DNA of 64,000 nucleotides from contig JAMPIQ010000001.1 in assembly GCA_024699855.1 (NCBI GenBank), forward strand, positions 17,856,001-17,920,000. The letters run 5' to 3'. The translations under genes and the position numbers were made by a program. Positions 22,001 through 33,200 of this stretch are shown here, piece after piece. The notes under the pieces were generated by a model, which saw nothing but the letters and a program-made list of their open reading frames with translations, was not told the origin of the DNA and made no database searches. This DNA is from Aphelenchoides besseyi (taxonomy: Eukaryota; Nematoda; Chromadorea; Rhabditida; Aphelenchoididae). Position 1 is the first letter of the stretch. Each line of letters opens with the position of its first letter.

Positions 22001-24450
22001 CGTTTACGCGAATTTAATCGATTCGCAATGTTCGCGGTTGTTTAATTGGTTACTCCAACGATTTTTTGGGAACAGATGGCTTCTGGAAGTTCCTTCGAAG
22101 CTCTGCATTTGCCGAAAGATTGCGTGTTCGTCCTCTTTTCCTTCCAGCATTCGTCTCTTCATACAAACCACCGAGTTGGGGTCGTCGAATGATTCAACGG
22201 AGAGTTCGCGATCTTTGAATCACAATCCTTTCGTTCTCAAGCCCAACCATTTCAGGCACGTTGAACCGCCGAAGGCGGCCACTGAACGTACGGCTGTTCA
22301 CAGCGACGAAGAGCGGGAGAATCGAGACGAATTCGCGAGAGTTCAACTTCGACACGTCGAGTCGGGATCGTTACGTCGGAAACGTCGCCTCGAACACCGC
22401 GAATCCGATCCGTACATTCGTCATCCGACGGAGCCCGACTTCGTTCCGGGACTTCATTTCCCTAAGCGTCGCTTCTTAACTTATTTGCTTCGGGCGCCGC
22501 CGATTCGCGGTCGAGCTCGCTACTACAACAAGATGCCTGAGTTGACCGATGGACTTCAATTTATGAACGGAGTGGTTGTGGCTGATGAGTTGCTCGATGC
22601 CGTTGACAATGAGCAAACCGCTCACATCGATCCAACTTCTTTGCTCCAGAAAATGTACACCGTCGACTACAATCCACTGGTGGAAACACGGACAAGATTC
22701 CGAAGCATGGAAGGGCACATGGAAGTGCCGAACGATGAGGCGGTTGTCGAGCCGATTGAAAAGCCATGGAAATCCCTTTACTTCCGCGTAAGTTGCCTTC
22801 AACAATTTCAAACGCAAATTTTGTCTTCAGATTCGAGATGGTCGATTCCAGTGGTTTGCGGTAAGTTTGCAAAACGAATAGACCTTCAATCGAGATCTTC
22901 TGTTTAGAGTCATGGAGCTGATGAACATCCAATGGGTGATGTTCTGCTTGTTGACACGAAGATCACCGCTTCAACCTCTGATTGGACGTTTAAAGTTGAG
23001 GGCGGAAAAGAAAACGCGAACCTCTACGTTCGTGCTCCATCGAATGTATTCGAAAAATGGCGAATTGCGTTGTTAAGTAACTCAGCTTCGCAACTCATCG
23101 ACGCCTACGTTCATCCCGTTCGTCCGGTCGTACCGCATTACACTCAAAAAGTGATGTTCATCGAAATCGGCCGATGCAATATTCGAGCCGGCATTCACAC
23201 CAACAAGCCCTCGTTACCGCAGAGCTTCTTCCCAGCCATTGCATCGATTGCTGACGTTTCGGGTCAATTGACTGTTGGAATTGATGCGCTAAAACCGGAG
23301 GTTCGACGACGCGGTCGACTGCATCGACCGTTGGAGGACGGCGACGGATCTTCGACCGAACGTGTTCGACTTAACAGTCAAGTTGTCGAGGCGTGTGTTC
23401 GCAAAGCAATCGACGATATAAAACTTCAACCCGAAACATTTAAAGTTCTCTTATCAGTTGCTCAAGATGTTCCAGCAATTCATGTTGCACCGCTTCTTCG
23501 AATTCTGCTCGAAACCATCGGATTTCAAGCGGCCACAATTGCACGTCAACCGTCGCTTATCCTGTTCAGTTACGACGTGACCACTGGAGTGGTTGTCGAT
23601 TTGGGTGAACGTCTGCACATTGTTCCTGTTATCGACGAGTACATCGTAGATTCCGCTGTTATCTCTCTACCTTTCGGTGCGGCACAAATTCGATCGGCCG
23701 TTCGAAAACGATTGGAAGGCGGTGAAGCCGCAAAGTTGATCGACAACCCGTCGGCTGTTGCTCATGTTGCGCTACGAGAAGCCGTTCGACAAAGTTGTTT
23801 TGTTTCCGCCGATGCTTCCAACGAAAGTGCAAAGACAGCGACCGTCGAGTTGGGCGATTTGTATGGCAAAAAGATCACTGTAAGTTTTCATTCATTTGCA
23901 TCATAGAATCTTATGTTTAGGTCGATGAAATTCGATACGAAGCAACCGAAGGCTTTTTCGATCCACAACGTTGGGGTCTTGAACTAAAGGGTTTGCATCG
24001 TCTGATTCACGATGTCATTCAACAGTCGCCAATCGATAGTCGTCGTACACTCTACAGGTCCGTTTACAGCAATTGAATTGCTGAATTGCGGTTTCAGAAA
24101 CATCTACTTGGCCGGTGGTACTTCGCTGTTGCCCGGATTGGCGGAACGATTGGAAACCGAATTGGGAAAAGTGGCTCCAGCCTCAATTTTCGTCCAGGTA
24201 TTTAGCAAACACTTTTGTTCGTAATAATAACTTTTATGCTTTCAGGTCCATGGATCCCCTTGGCGGTAAGCACATTGAAAACACTTTAACTCAACAGAAC
24301 TTTGAACGATGTAGACCATATGCTTTCAGATATCATGCCGGTTATTTGGGAGCTCAAGTCCTTGCCAACAGTCATTCGTTCAATCAATGCTTTGCCGAGA
24401 AAACGAACTTAGACGAATACATTAAGCAGATCGAAACGGAAGTCAGCTAA
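13036..24450 (+). CDS. Giant repeat protein with PH-like segment and C-terminal actin-like fold
   Basis: Fourteen exons keep one phase: 13036-13110, 13153-13251, 13295-13384, 13425-13934, 13972-17504, 18469-18883, 18940-20864, 22256-22787, 22831-22860, 22908-23879, 23921-24057, 24098-24197, 24246-24265, 24330-24450 (8,559 nt, 2,852 residues). Residues 1-100 look helical. About 300-2200 are disordered, with diverged units of the form L.LR..EF...PL.......P..YEY, including three YPxEW(Y/W)YE copies near 467, 607 and 684. A His-rich stretch lies near 1030-1122. About 2386-2463 resembles a PH domain (WKSLYFRIRDGRFQWFA ... VFEKWRIALL). About 2485-2850 is actin-like (FIEIGRCNIRAG, VVVDLGERLHIVPV, LAGGTSLLPGLAERL). 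No known family matched the full architecture. The 1.39-kb intron 20865-22255 could hold a second promoter for a short PH-actin form starting at ATG 22533. AATAAA lies at 24619. Confidence 0.8.
17549..18299 (-). CDS. Unknown protein nested antisense in the giant gene's intron
   Basis: Four exons (18299-18201, 18156-17902, 17862-17685, 17649-17549) with introns of 44, 39 and 35 bp keep one frame for 211 codons to a TAA. The first exon starts at an acceptor and has no ATG, so the true start lies upstream, probably at 18300-18475. The protein has an acidic N-terminal part (SDSEDSIFGGFEPDELSI), a basic segment FKRGKWTEQENMVLVKEIEK that recalls the first helix of Myb/SANT domains, and a basic C-terminal part (FQRFKQLKQYGPRM..., HKKMGKRKLEQF). 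No family was recognised. It lies entirely within the 17505-18468 intron of the giant gene, so the two genes are transcribed through each other. Confidence 0.65.
20865..22255 (+). other. Long intron of the giant gene, possible internal promoter
   Basis: At 1.39 kb this is over 30 times the usual intron here. It contains several unspliced frames on both strands but none with splice structure or a domain. It separates the repeat part from the PH-actin part, so an internal promoter for a short form is a reasonable guess. Confidence 0.35.
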
Positions 24451-25050
24451 TTGCTCGTTGTTTTGTTTTCGTTGTTATTTTGCAATTTCTTCATCGCCCT
24501 CCAATTATTCGCTATGCTGCCGTCCAATACTCCCTGGCAACGAGCGACTTCCGTATGATCACCATCATATCCAACGATGACCTTTCTTCTTCTGTCCGTC
24601 CTGCCGCTTTTTGTTAAGAATAAAAAATTGAATCTATTGAAGCATCTTTTCGAAACTTCTACTAAGTTTTCCATTGCGATAAAAACGTGTTCTCTTGTTT
24701 GTCGCCCAATCGAATAAACACGACCGCCTTCGGTTCAATGACCAGTGCACCTTATTGTTGATTGTAAGAAACCGATTGCGAAAACCCACGATCAAATTCG
24801 ATTGTTTTGATGAGTCAGAGCGACCATTGAAAGTCACCTGTCGCTTCACGGAAAAAGTTCTCCCTATAGTTGCCGTGAGGTTGTGTTGCTCAAGTTCGAT
24901 TCATTGGAACGTTGTTTTCGTTTACCGCGTTGCTTTTAAACGTTCGACTGCGGGAGCCGTGACAAGTTTGTTTTTCTCGCTGCTAAGAGACTTTTGCTCA
25001 CAACAAGTTTTCGGTCGTCTTTTTCCCATTCGACTGCAGTGACAGTGATC
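24451..25050. other. Intergenic; AATAAA at 24619, no supported gene
   Basis: AATAAA at 24619-24624 probably ends the giant gene. Frames on both strands near 24630-25040 are 70-115 codons but lack introns or recognisable domains. The right end holds the promoter of the gene starting at 25051. Confidence 0.45.
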
Positions 25051-25401
25051 ATGAGTTATCCCAATTATCCACAGGTAGTTTCATGATTGTGTTTTCTAAA
25101 CGACTCAAAATTTCCAGCAATATCAACCTTATCCTCAGTATCCACAACAGAACTATCCGCCCAACTATTATCCTCAACCGGAACCTCAAGTCGTGTACGA
25201 GGAACGAAGAAGATCACGTTGGGATGATCCGAACACAAGTTGGCTGATGAGTTTGTTGCTTCTTTGCTGCGGTTGTTTTCTTGGTTAGTTTGATTTTCGA
25301 TCACTTGTTCGAGTCGTCGGGTTTCAGGGGAAGCGTTGTGCGACGAGCAATGTTGCTGCTGTTGTATTCCATGTGTTCTTCCACGTTTCGGACGCAGATA
25401 A
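25051..25401 (+). CDS. Pro/Tyr/Gln-rich protein with Cys-rich tail (CYSTM-like)
   Basis: Three exons (25051-25074, 25118-25283, 25328-25401) encode 87 residues. The first half is a P/Y/Q run (MSYPNYPQ|QYQPYPQYPQQNYPP). The middle EPQVVYEERRRSRW closely parallels PQVVYVERERNRG of the gene at 7602-8109, which argues for common descent. The tail is hydrophobic and Cys-rich (LMSLLLLCCGCFLGEALC, then CCCCCIPC), ending in RFGRR. AATAAA is at 25440-25445. A membrane-associated CYSTM-like protein is the likely class; its role is unknown. Confidence 0.78.
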
Positions 25402-25612
25402 TGATTCTCAAATAACCGCATTCTATTTGTCTTTTTGAAAATAAACTTCATTTTCGTTTTTTACTTTCGAAGCAACTGATATCCACAGAATTGAACTAAT
25501 GAACAAGTTTCTCCTACATTCTTATTCTTGTGAACCACATTGTCCAAGTACTTTTTATTGGTAGGCAAACAGTTACAATTAAAGAAATTGATAGAAAGTA
25601 AATCGAATCGAT

Positions 25613-25887
25613 TTAACAACATGGACAACAATCGCAGCAACCGCAGCAAAGTGCATCACCTACAATGTTTGAGTTAGATTTTTCGTTCAGTAAACTTACA
25701 AGCCAAACAGCTAAACAGCGAAATACAGCAACTGAAGAGACAACATTCTCCACAGCCTTTGCAGCAATCGACACACGGATTTCCAGTTCGTTCGTAAGCC
25801 GGCTAAAAGTGATAAGTTGATTAGTTCAACGGAAACACTCGATCTCACTCCTCCAGGTTTCGGTTGTTCCACAACAACAGGATCCAT
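25613..25887 (-). CDS. Short Cys-rich tail protein (CYSTM-like)
   Basis: Three exons (25887-25849, 25802-25700, 25659-25613) give 62 residues. A short leader (MDPVVVEQPKPGGPAYERTG) is followed by a segment with 17 cysteines (CVDCCKGCGECCLFSCC..., ending CCGCCDCCPCC). It is convergent with the related gene ending at 25401, and the two stops are 212 bp apart. Cysteine pairs, a hydrophobic middle and small size suggest a membrane-attached protein, possibly palmitoylated. The alternating CC pattern also resembles metal-binding peptides, which cannot be excluded. Confidence 0.72.
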
Positions 25888-27360
25888 AATCAGACAAGAA
25901 GGCTGCCAAATTTGTTTAGAACAACTGAAAAGAATGCAAGTTTGCTTGCGAACCATGTTGGTTACCGTTTTTGTTGCCAAGATTTCAAAGCACATGCCAA
26001 CGATACTAGTGCCTTGGAAACTGCTCGCAATCATTGGTCGAAATCTATTTGTTTTTTGTTATGAAATTCTTCGCAAGATTGAATAACCAAGCAAACATAG
26101 AAATAGCCATAAACTACAACTCGAACGAACATAATCCAAGTCAGAGAACGGCAATAAACTAGTCTCTATGAATGATCTCAATTAGATATTAAGTGCCAGC
26201 GAATGTGTAGAATCGATATGAACATCTTTTACACAGACATCAACACGAATAACAGTAACGGAAAATCAGTAGATTCTCAAAATTGACAATTGTTCCTACT
26301 CAGTTATGCGTTATTACAACGTTGTGTCATCTTCACAACATGTTAGTGCATACATAATCTTCAACCCCTGTGAATATCCGCGGAATCCAACCAGCCAACG
26401 AGCTAAAATACACAACACCCCCCATTCCCTTGTATAGCACGTCAATCGCGCAAATCGATGTAGTTTGGAGATTCTGGCAACAACTAGCGGTCATATTATA
26501 TCAATAGGAAGCCGAATATATTAACTATTTAATGTGTCCACACTTGTAGCTACCGGACAACTGAGAGAGAAATGAGAGCACTTCAAAGCCAAAGAACTTG
26601 TCGAAAATCGTCCAAAATTGCAAAAGTTTGTGCAGCTCTTCTCGCTGATGCTGGTGAGCTGTAGTTTGACTCAGATATTAATGAGCTTAGAAGATTATGA
26701 TTCTGAAAGTTTGAAGGGCAAACGTCGACTAAGAGCAGAATTGGGTCGACGATCTTTCCAAAAATTGCTTAAAGTCGAGTGCTTTCAATTGACTATTAAA
26801 CTCTACGGAATTGATTTCTACAACTGTTATTTGCACAAGTGATTAAGTATGTTTAGCGTATGTGTTGTGTCAATTTATATCAGCTGTTTATTAATCACAA
26901 AAACCAATTATTTCGTTGAATTTACCAGTCAAGTGATCAGAATAGATTCTGAACTATAAAAAAGTTCAGTCTTGAGATGCTTTGGAAGTGTAATTGACGA
27001 CAAATTAAAACTCAGTGATTATTTGAGTCGTTAGAATTCCAGTATCTTCTTTCATGCTGTTAAGGCGCTTCGAAGTGAAGATCGTTTAGTCGATGATGCA
27101 GACACTAATTGACTTTATGTAAAAATAACAATCGTCGTAGAACTAATTGTAAACAACAATTTTATTGCTATAATTTTTGAGATCAAACATTAAAGTCTCA
27201 TTTGCAATGGTTGCTACGTTGAGTCAAAACGACAAACTTCAGTGTGTCCAAGCAACACAGTCAAATAGAAAACAGTAAGTTTCGGAGTGTTTTTTGTGAA
27301 ACTATTTGCTCATAAAGTGTTCGAATCTTAAAGTTGTCTGACATTTCATTAATTTAGTTG
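25888..27360. other. Intergenic, holds only the repeat copy
   Basis: Apart from the dispersed repeat, only short AT-rich frames are present. An ATG at 27208 followed by a donor near 27275 reads for 22 codons but does not join in phase to the gene at 27361, so it is more likely leader sequence. Confidence 0.45.
26365..26713 (+). repeat. Dispersed repeat, copy 2 (short)
   Basis: Shares GAATATCCGCGGAATCCA, CACAACACCCCCCATTCCC and TAGCTACCGGACAACTGAG with the copies at 9602-10157 and 33744-34298. It lacks the outer parts common to those two and differs more in its middle, so it is a truncated or older copy. Confidence 0.82.
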
Positions 27361-27627
27361 ATGGCTGAACTGACTCCAGAAACAACCACAGCGACTGTTG
27401 ATTTGGATGGAAATGCAACGAAAAGCACTCCGGAACCGAATCCCAACCAAACAACGGAACCTGTGACTTGTCCGATGTTCAGTCAAATGATGGGCGAGGG
27501 CGGAATGAAACAAATGAAAAATCTTCACGAAGAGCCAAAAGAGAGCTTCTGGCGACGATGTTGTTGTTGTTGCTACTGTTGGGATCGCGTAGATGGCAGC
27601 AGTACGACATACGTCTATTACTATTGA
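27361..27627 (+). CDS. Single-exon protein with a short Cys run (CYSTM-like)
   Basis: An uninterrupted 88-codon frame starts at ATG 27361, three bases after a TTTAG acceptor-like site, and ends at 27627, with AATAAA at 27656-27661. The N-terminal half is Thr/Pro/Glu-rich. A middle Met-rich segment (MFSQMMGEGGMKQMKN) leads to WRRCCCCCYCW and a Tyr-rich end. The CCCCC run links it loosely to the three other Cys-rich tail genes, but it lacks their P/Y/Q leader. The acceptor, size and polyadenylation signal support a real gene; its function is unknown. Confidence 0.55.
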   Translation: MAELTPETTTATVDLDGNATKSTPEPNPNQTTEPVTCPMFSQMMGEGGMKQMKNLHEEPKESFWRRCCCCCYCWDRVDGSSTTYVYYY

Positions 27628-27687
27628 CATGCTTGTTATGAAGATGCCATTTCTTAATAAACACCTAATTCCCATCTGTTCGAGTTC

Positions 27688-28286
27688 TTATGAATAGCAA
27701 TAATCAGCGTTCGAAAGGAATGAATTCACGTCGTAGATTGATAGTCCGATGTCTTTCGAGTTCGCTCGAAATGCAGACGTACACGATCCAACAACCACAA
27801 TTTCAGGTAGTTTCTGTTGGGCAATCATTCTATCGTTTAATTCAGAACTTTGTTGGACATCAACCGCAACCTCAACAGCTGCCACTTTCACAGGTTGGTC
27901 GAATACAAAGCGAATGGACATTGGCTTCAGAACTATTTCGCCCAACACGACATGATCTCTTTTTCAACTCCGCAGTTACCACACGTAGGCAGGTCGTTGA
28001 AATGAGACAATCGTTGGGTTTTAAGGACTGGATCTCAAGTTCAAGTCCTCGCAATTCAACGACCCTAGTCAAAGCGGAAGAAGGAACCTTCTGCGGGTGT
28101 TTGTGTCGATTCTGTTGTTGTTTCTGTTCCGTTTACTCGTGTCTTTGCGTCTTCTGTTGCTGTAAGCCCTGACAGGTTCAATCCAAGAGTCGCCAAACTT
28201 TCAGATCGTCTTTGCAAACTCTGCTGCGGTTGTTGTTGCAATTGAACTCCAAATCGCGACAGTAATTCACGTAGAAGGCCAAACAT
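27688..28286 (-). CDS. Unknown protein, divergent from the DLGAP-like gene
   Basis: The best model has three exons (28286-28137, 28090-28009, 27956-27688) and 166 residues, starting MFGLLRELLSRFGVQLQQQP. The second half reads like a compact beta-rich domain (HVVLGEIVLKPMSIRFVF, then VAAVEVAVDVQ). The first intron (46 bp) is conventional; the second (52 bp, acceptor AAAAAGAG) is weak but is the only way found to keep one frame through to the stop. No family was recognised. Its start is 160 bp from the start of the + strand gene at 28446. Its 3' end converges on the gene ending at 27627. Confidence 0.55.
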
Positions 28287-28445
28287 TTCGATAGAAAGTT
28301 GACAAAACTTGTCGTCTTCATTTCCACTTTCGAAGCGAACGGAAAAGAAAGCGCGGTGGTCGGAAGTAGACGATTTTGGTTCTTCGAGTCGCTTCTTTCT
28401 TCTGATCCTTATTTCTGATTGAAGTGACGCTTTGTTACTGGAATC
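28287..28445. promoter_or_regulatory. Shared divergent promoter region
   Basis: Two genes start 160 bp apart in opposite directions (28286 on - and 28446 on +), so both promoters must lie in or overlap this stretch. No TATA-like box or known motif stands out. Confidence 0.5.
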
Positions 28446-28974
28446 ATGGCCATTCGACGTCTCGACTTTCCATTTACGGTTCCCGTGTTTCCGGACGAAC
28501 GTCCCACAGGTCGGTTTCAATTCTCCAGTTTGATTCTCGGTTCATTTCAGTGGGCGACTATTCGACGAGTTCGGAGTGTGCGGTGAAGATTCTCGAGTTT
28601 CTGGTCGCTCGCATCGATGCAACCTTGGAGCTCGATGATTTGCCGGAAGTCGTCGACGGCGAGTTGCGATCGGCACGTGGAAAGATCCTCGTTCTCAGCA
28701 GAAACAATCTGCAGACGTTTCGTCGATTGGTTGAGGTGAGAGCTTTCGATTCCGTTCTTCAATCTCCATTTCCAGGCTGCCGAAAATACCGTTCAAGGTA
28801 TTCAAGATCTCAGTGGGTAAGAGCTTGTTTTGCGACTTTTTTCCATTCGAATGTTTCAGATTCTGGTCGTTGGTTTGCTCGGAGATGCGAGATGTTCAGC
28901 AGGCAATTGAGAGGGTGGAACAACATCGCAAAAACAAATGGCAACTTCCATCTGACAAAAGTCCTAAGATCTAA
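28446..28974 (+). CDS. DLGAP/GKAP-domain-like small protein
   Basis: Four exons (28446-28509, 28551-28735, 28776-28816, 28860-28974) with introns of about 40 bp encode 134 residues. The C-terminal half, NNLQTFRRLVE...IQDLSGFWSLVCSEMR...KNKWQLP, matches the pattern of the DLGAP (GKAP/HURP) C-terminal domain: F..L, then DL.GFW......D....F..L...NW. In animals that domain belongs to guanylate-kinase-associated scaffold proteins and to HURP, a microtubule protein. The rest of such proteins is missing; at 134 residues this is far shorter than usual, so it is a domain-only relative or has unseen upstream exons. The coding structure is firm, the family call moderate. Confidence 0.65.
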
Positions 28975-29186
28975 CTCTCGTAACCGGTACCATTCAATTT
29001 TTTGTTTACTTTCTATAAAAAGCTTCTTGAACTAAAGCACTCAAAGTTCTTATTGACTTGTAACTCATAAACTTCTGACATAACTACGTTTATTTGCCTT
29101 AGAAAACAGATAACTTGAGATAGAAACTGATTGATTTTTGGGCTATTTAGTTTACGGTTGAGATTTGATCAAATGACAACGCTTAA

Positions 29187-29941
29187 TCTGAAGAATCCAC
29201 AGTGTCTAGCGGCTCACGCGCTTTCACGACGAATTTCCGATCTTTTACAATCGTCGTCCGTAAAATACCGAAGATACTGAGGATTTTCAGCGATTCCATT
29301 CGCTCCGATGTACAACACGGTTTCAGTTGTTATTCCGGAAGTTCAATTGAATCTCGTCGGTTTTGACCTCGAGAAGACGATAACCATCGCCAAGCAGCAG
29401 CAATTTTGCTGAAAGATTAAGCTTAACGTCATACTTCAAGTTTCCATTCTAATTTTTTCTAACGCCAGAAACCCAGTGAACTTACTTTGATCATCTAATT
29501 AACGCACACTTTCTGCTTTCAATCAAACCTTCCGTCTAACTACTCAAACCTTGTCCTAACTACTCCGACCTTCGATCGAAAAGGATTGTTAAAAAGTGAA
29601 ACCTACTTCCGATATAAGCAATAAGCGAGAACAAGTGTGAGAATCCCAAGACCCAATGAGATTTGGAGCACGTTACTCGAAAATCCGCAAGTTGCAAAGT
29701 ATGCATAACCAAAAAATTCCGAACGTTGACCTTTTTGTTTTTTGTCAAATTGTTTTAAAAAAATGAGAGACTCACTTTTAATCCATTAGAAAACTCATAG
29801 ATCGAGAAAAGTCGTTTCTCTGATCTCATTACTCGAAGTTCCTCCAAAATCCGGTTATTGGTTGCTTTCAGTTAAGAAAGCATTGTTTTATTCCAGTTGT
29901 TTACTGATTTTATTGAGAGTCTCCGCAATGTTCTGCGCCAT
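29187..29941 (-). CDS. Unresolved small membrane-protein-like gene
   Basis: Several pieces read as protein on this strand but do not join cleanly: ATG at 29941 with MAQNIAETLNKI, then TTNNRILEELRVMRSEKRLF..., then a membrane helix (FSSNVLQISLGLGILTLVLA) ending YCLYRK before a GTAGGT donor near 29608, then after a CTTTCAG acceptor near 29407 the segment KLLLLGDGYRLLE, and finally VKDRKFVVKAREPLDTVDSS with a stop at 29187. A + strand model across 29174-29413 also reads for 50-odd codons. One strand must be wrong; the - strand has more protein-like segments. Only a transcript would settle it. Confidence 0.3.
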
Positions 29942-30278
29942 TTTGACGCTAAAATGGACTGTAAACATGTTTGTAGCACTTTAGGTATTCAATGTTTAAA
30001 CGTTTATTAAATCCTCATTGTTAATATGTCAATCACTTTTATTTTGCATATAACGAAGATTTATACACCAATTAGAAGAAATCCAGCTGCGCGTTAGGAA
30101 GTCGACTGTGATTGTCGGACGTTGAAATCAAAAGAAACGTATGAAAACCTCACATCTTAAACGACTCAAAGATCCAAATTGCGATCAGTAACGAAGCACA
30201 CGAGTTATCGGAATACTTCTTTCACTGCAATCTTATGAATTATTTATTAATTGAAAAAGTATTCAAAAATGGGAAAAT

Positions 30279-33200
30279 TCAGAAACTGTTCACTGTCGTC
30301 GTCATTGCTTCGTGTTCGCGGCGATCCACTCGCTCCCAAAACGGTTTCATAACGTCCAGTATTCGTTGGCCGTAGAGTTGCAGTTTGATTTCTGTCATGG
30401 AGTCCACTTTCAGGAGTTCGGAACGAGTACGTGGCAACAGAACAGCCAACTGTTCGATTCCTTGGTTGCTGACTATTGCTTGGACGGTTGTTTTCTCTTG
30501 TTGAGCCAAGTTATCAAAGAACTGCCATAAGAAAGCTTTGCATTCGCGGAAAATGTCCACGTATTTCAAGTTGTATCTGCAATCTCGATTGAAATGAAAG
30601 ACTTGAGGAACTTACTTTTCCTTGAGCGCTTGAGCTTCGGTTACCGGAGTCATTTTGACGACCACCGGTGTAGGAGCACTCTTCGACTTCTTGCGTTTCG
30701 AAATGTGAGCAAAGAACTGAAATAGCTAAGGGTTCTGAATTGAACTCAAAACTTACTTTCGGTTCGCTTTTCACAATATACGCTTCGCCCATGGGTGTTA
30801 ACTTGGCATAGAATAGGTCCTGATTGACGTATTGATTGTAGACAATCTGAACTTTGAGGAATCCTTCATAAACAAGACGATGAAAAAGACGTTGAACATC
30901 CGCCTCCAACAAATCGTTTCCACGACTCCACATCGGAACGATTTGATCATTTGGCGTGTTTTTGCTCTTCTTCGAAACATGTCCTCGATACACTTCAATC
31001 ATATGGTTGAGTGTACATTGGCGCAGCAATTTGATTGAGCGCAGAATCAACGAAACTTCGGCAGTGAAGTCGAACAGATCGTACATTCCGTCCGGACTGC
31101 TCTTCTCCAGCTGACAAATGTTGCACGGGGTTTGACTTTGTTTGCAACGATTTGAGTCGTAGATCTAAAACGAGAATTTGGCAATTGAGTGGAGCTGCGA
31201 TAAACCTCGCCAAAATGTTCGACCAGAAGTTTCCGTCGACAAGTCACCACACTCTCACAATAGGCGACCATCTGATGGATATTCGCAAGTCGTTGAGTGT
31301 TGAAAACGGACGGTGACTGATTCTCGATGTCCATCAACTTGATGAGACGATTGTAGTCGGTGAACGTGTACATCAAAATGCAATGAGCTGGCAATCCGTC
31401 ACGTCCAGCACGACCCGATTCCTGATAGTACGCTTCGATTGATTGTGGAAAACTAAAGAAACAAACTGACTACATGGACTGACCGTTACCTGTGATGAAT
31501 CACGTATCGAACCTGAAATCAAACTTCAGATTACTGCTCCTTGTCATTTGACTCACGTCCGGCTTATCAATACCCATTCCAAAAGCAACAGTCGCACACA
31601 GGACTTTAATTTCTCCAATCATCCAACGACGTTGAGTTTCCTCGCGCAATAAATTGGACATATCGGCATGATAAGTGGCGGCCGTGAGTCCCGCCTTCAA
31701 CATCACGTCTTTGGCACTGTCACAATCTTTCCTGAAATCCAGTATCTTCAAAGGAAAAAAGCATAGAATAAACTTTGACAAACAGTAGATTATACCGGAA
31801 GCGTGTGGATAACGATTTCTGACCATTTCGGCCACTTTTCGAAACTGAGACGCCGATTTCGGAACCAAATCGTAAACCAAGTTTTCGCGAACAAAACTGC
31901 TGACAAAGATCTTCGAGTTGGTCATTCCGAGTAGACGACGAACGTCCATTATGGTCCGTGCGGTTGCCGTCGCTGTCAACGCAATCACCGGCACTTTCGT
32001 TTCGAGTTGTTGAAAGAACTGACTTAACTTGAAGTAGTCGGGACGAAAATCATGTCCCCATTGACTCACACAATGCGACTCATCGACGACGAAACGATCC
32101 ATTTTTGCGCGTTTTGCAAGTTCCCGCAACACATGACGAAGTTTCTCGTTCAACGTCAACATCTCCGGTGTGATGTACAGAAGTCGAGTCCGCGGATGAA
32201 CAGCCATCAGATCGTTGTAGATGCGATCTAATTCTTTCTGGACAATTCCGCCTTGAATACACTCTCCCGGAATCTGAGAACAAGCGATCATTTGTCGTGA
32301 ATTGTAGACTTACTCCCCAACCTTTGAGCTTCGAAATCTGATCGGACATCAACGATCGAAGCGGCGATATGACCACCGTGACACCGCCGGTGATGAGCGC
32401 CGGTAGTTGATAGCACAAACTCTTTCCAGCGCCTGTAAGGAAGTTGAAAGAAAGTCGAAAATTAGAACTCACCAGTCGGCATCACCACACAACAATCGTG
32501 GCCCAAAAGGGAAGCAATAACGATCGATTTTTGGCAGAAACGAAATGATTGGAAGCCGAACGTATTTCGTAGAACCTCGTACATTTTGACCCGAAGATTT
32601 GCATCCAATTTTGCTAAAACTGCAATTTGAAAAGTCGGTGGCTTTCGACTCACAATCATTGTCGAATTCGCGGATATCGTTCTGTTGAAATGTCTTAAAC
32701 TTGCCGTGTTGATCTGCAAAGAACGACCAATGGATTTGAGCAAGAAACTCACTAACCGGCAATCTGAAGAGCTTTCGCTTCTTCGTCTTCGATTTGCATA
32801 GTTTCGTCCGCAACAACAAGACCGCGAGATGAACTTTTTCGATCTGTCGATGCTTGTCGAAGAATAGAAGGCCGCTGAGTGGAAAATGAAACTGAAAACA
32901 TGAAGACAAGAAGATCAACAGTCATCACTTACCAGAAGAATTCTTCTGTACATCGAAAGTGGAATTGAAGGAAGTGCCGGCACGTGGATAGTATTGCGTC
33001 AATGTGGTTTCTGAACTGAATGATCGAAGAATAAAAGAAAAACTCACGAGTCGGTTTTACGATCTCAACTCGAGGCCTTTTTGCCGGAACCGCATCGAGT
33101 CTTTGTGTTGGTTGTTGGGTTGCAACGGCTTTGGGCGGCGGTAGTGGACGTCCGAGAGTCATAACACACGATGGTTGTGATGGAAGCAAAGGGTTCACCG

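Noticed and set aside
24447..25042. Frames on both strands between the giant gene and the Cys-rich gene, one considered as an MSP-like domain
   Set aside because: No consistent MSP motif order and no clean splice sites.
29174..29413. Plus-strand two-exon model starting MTTLNLKNPQ
   Set aside because: Exon 2 reads in three different ways and the minus strand gives better segments; kept only as an alternative.
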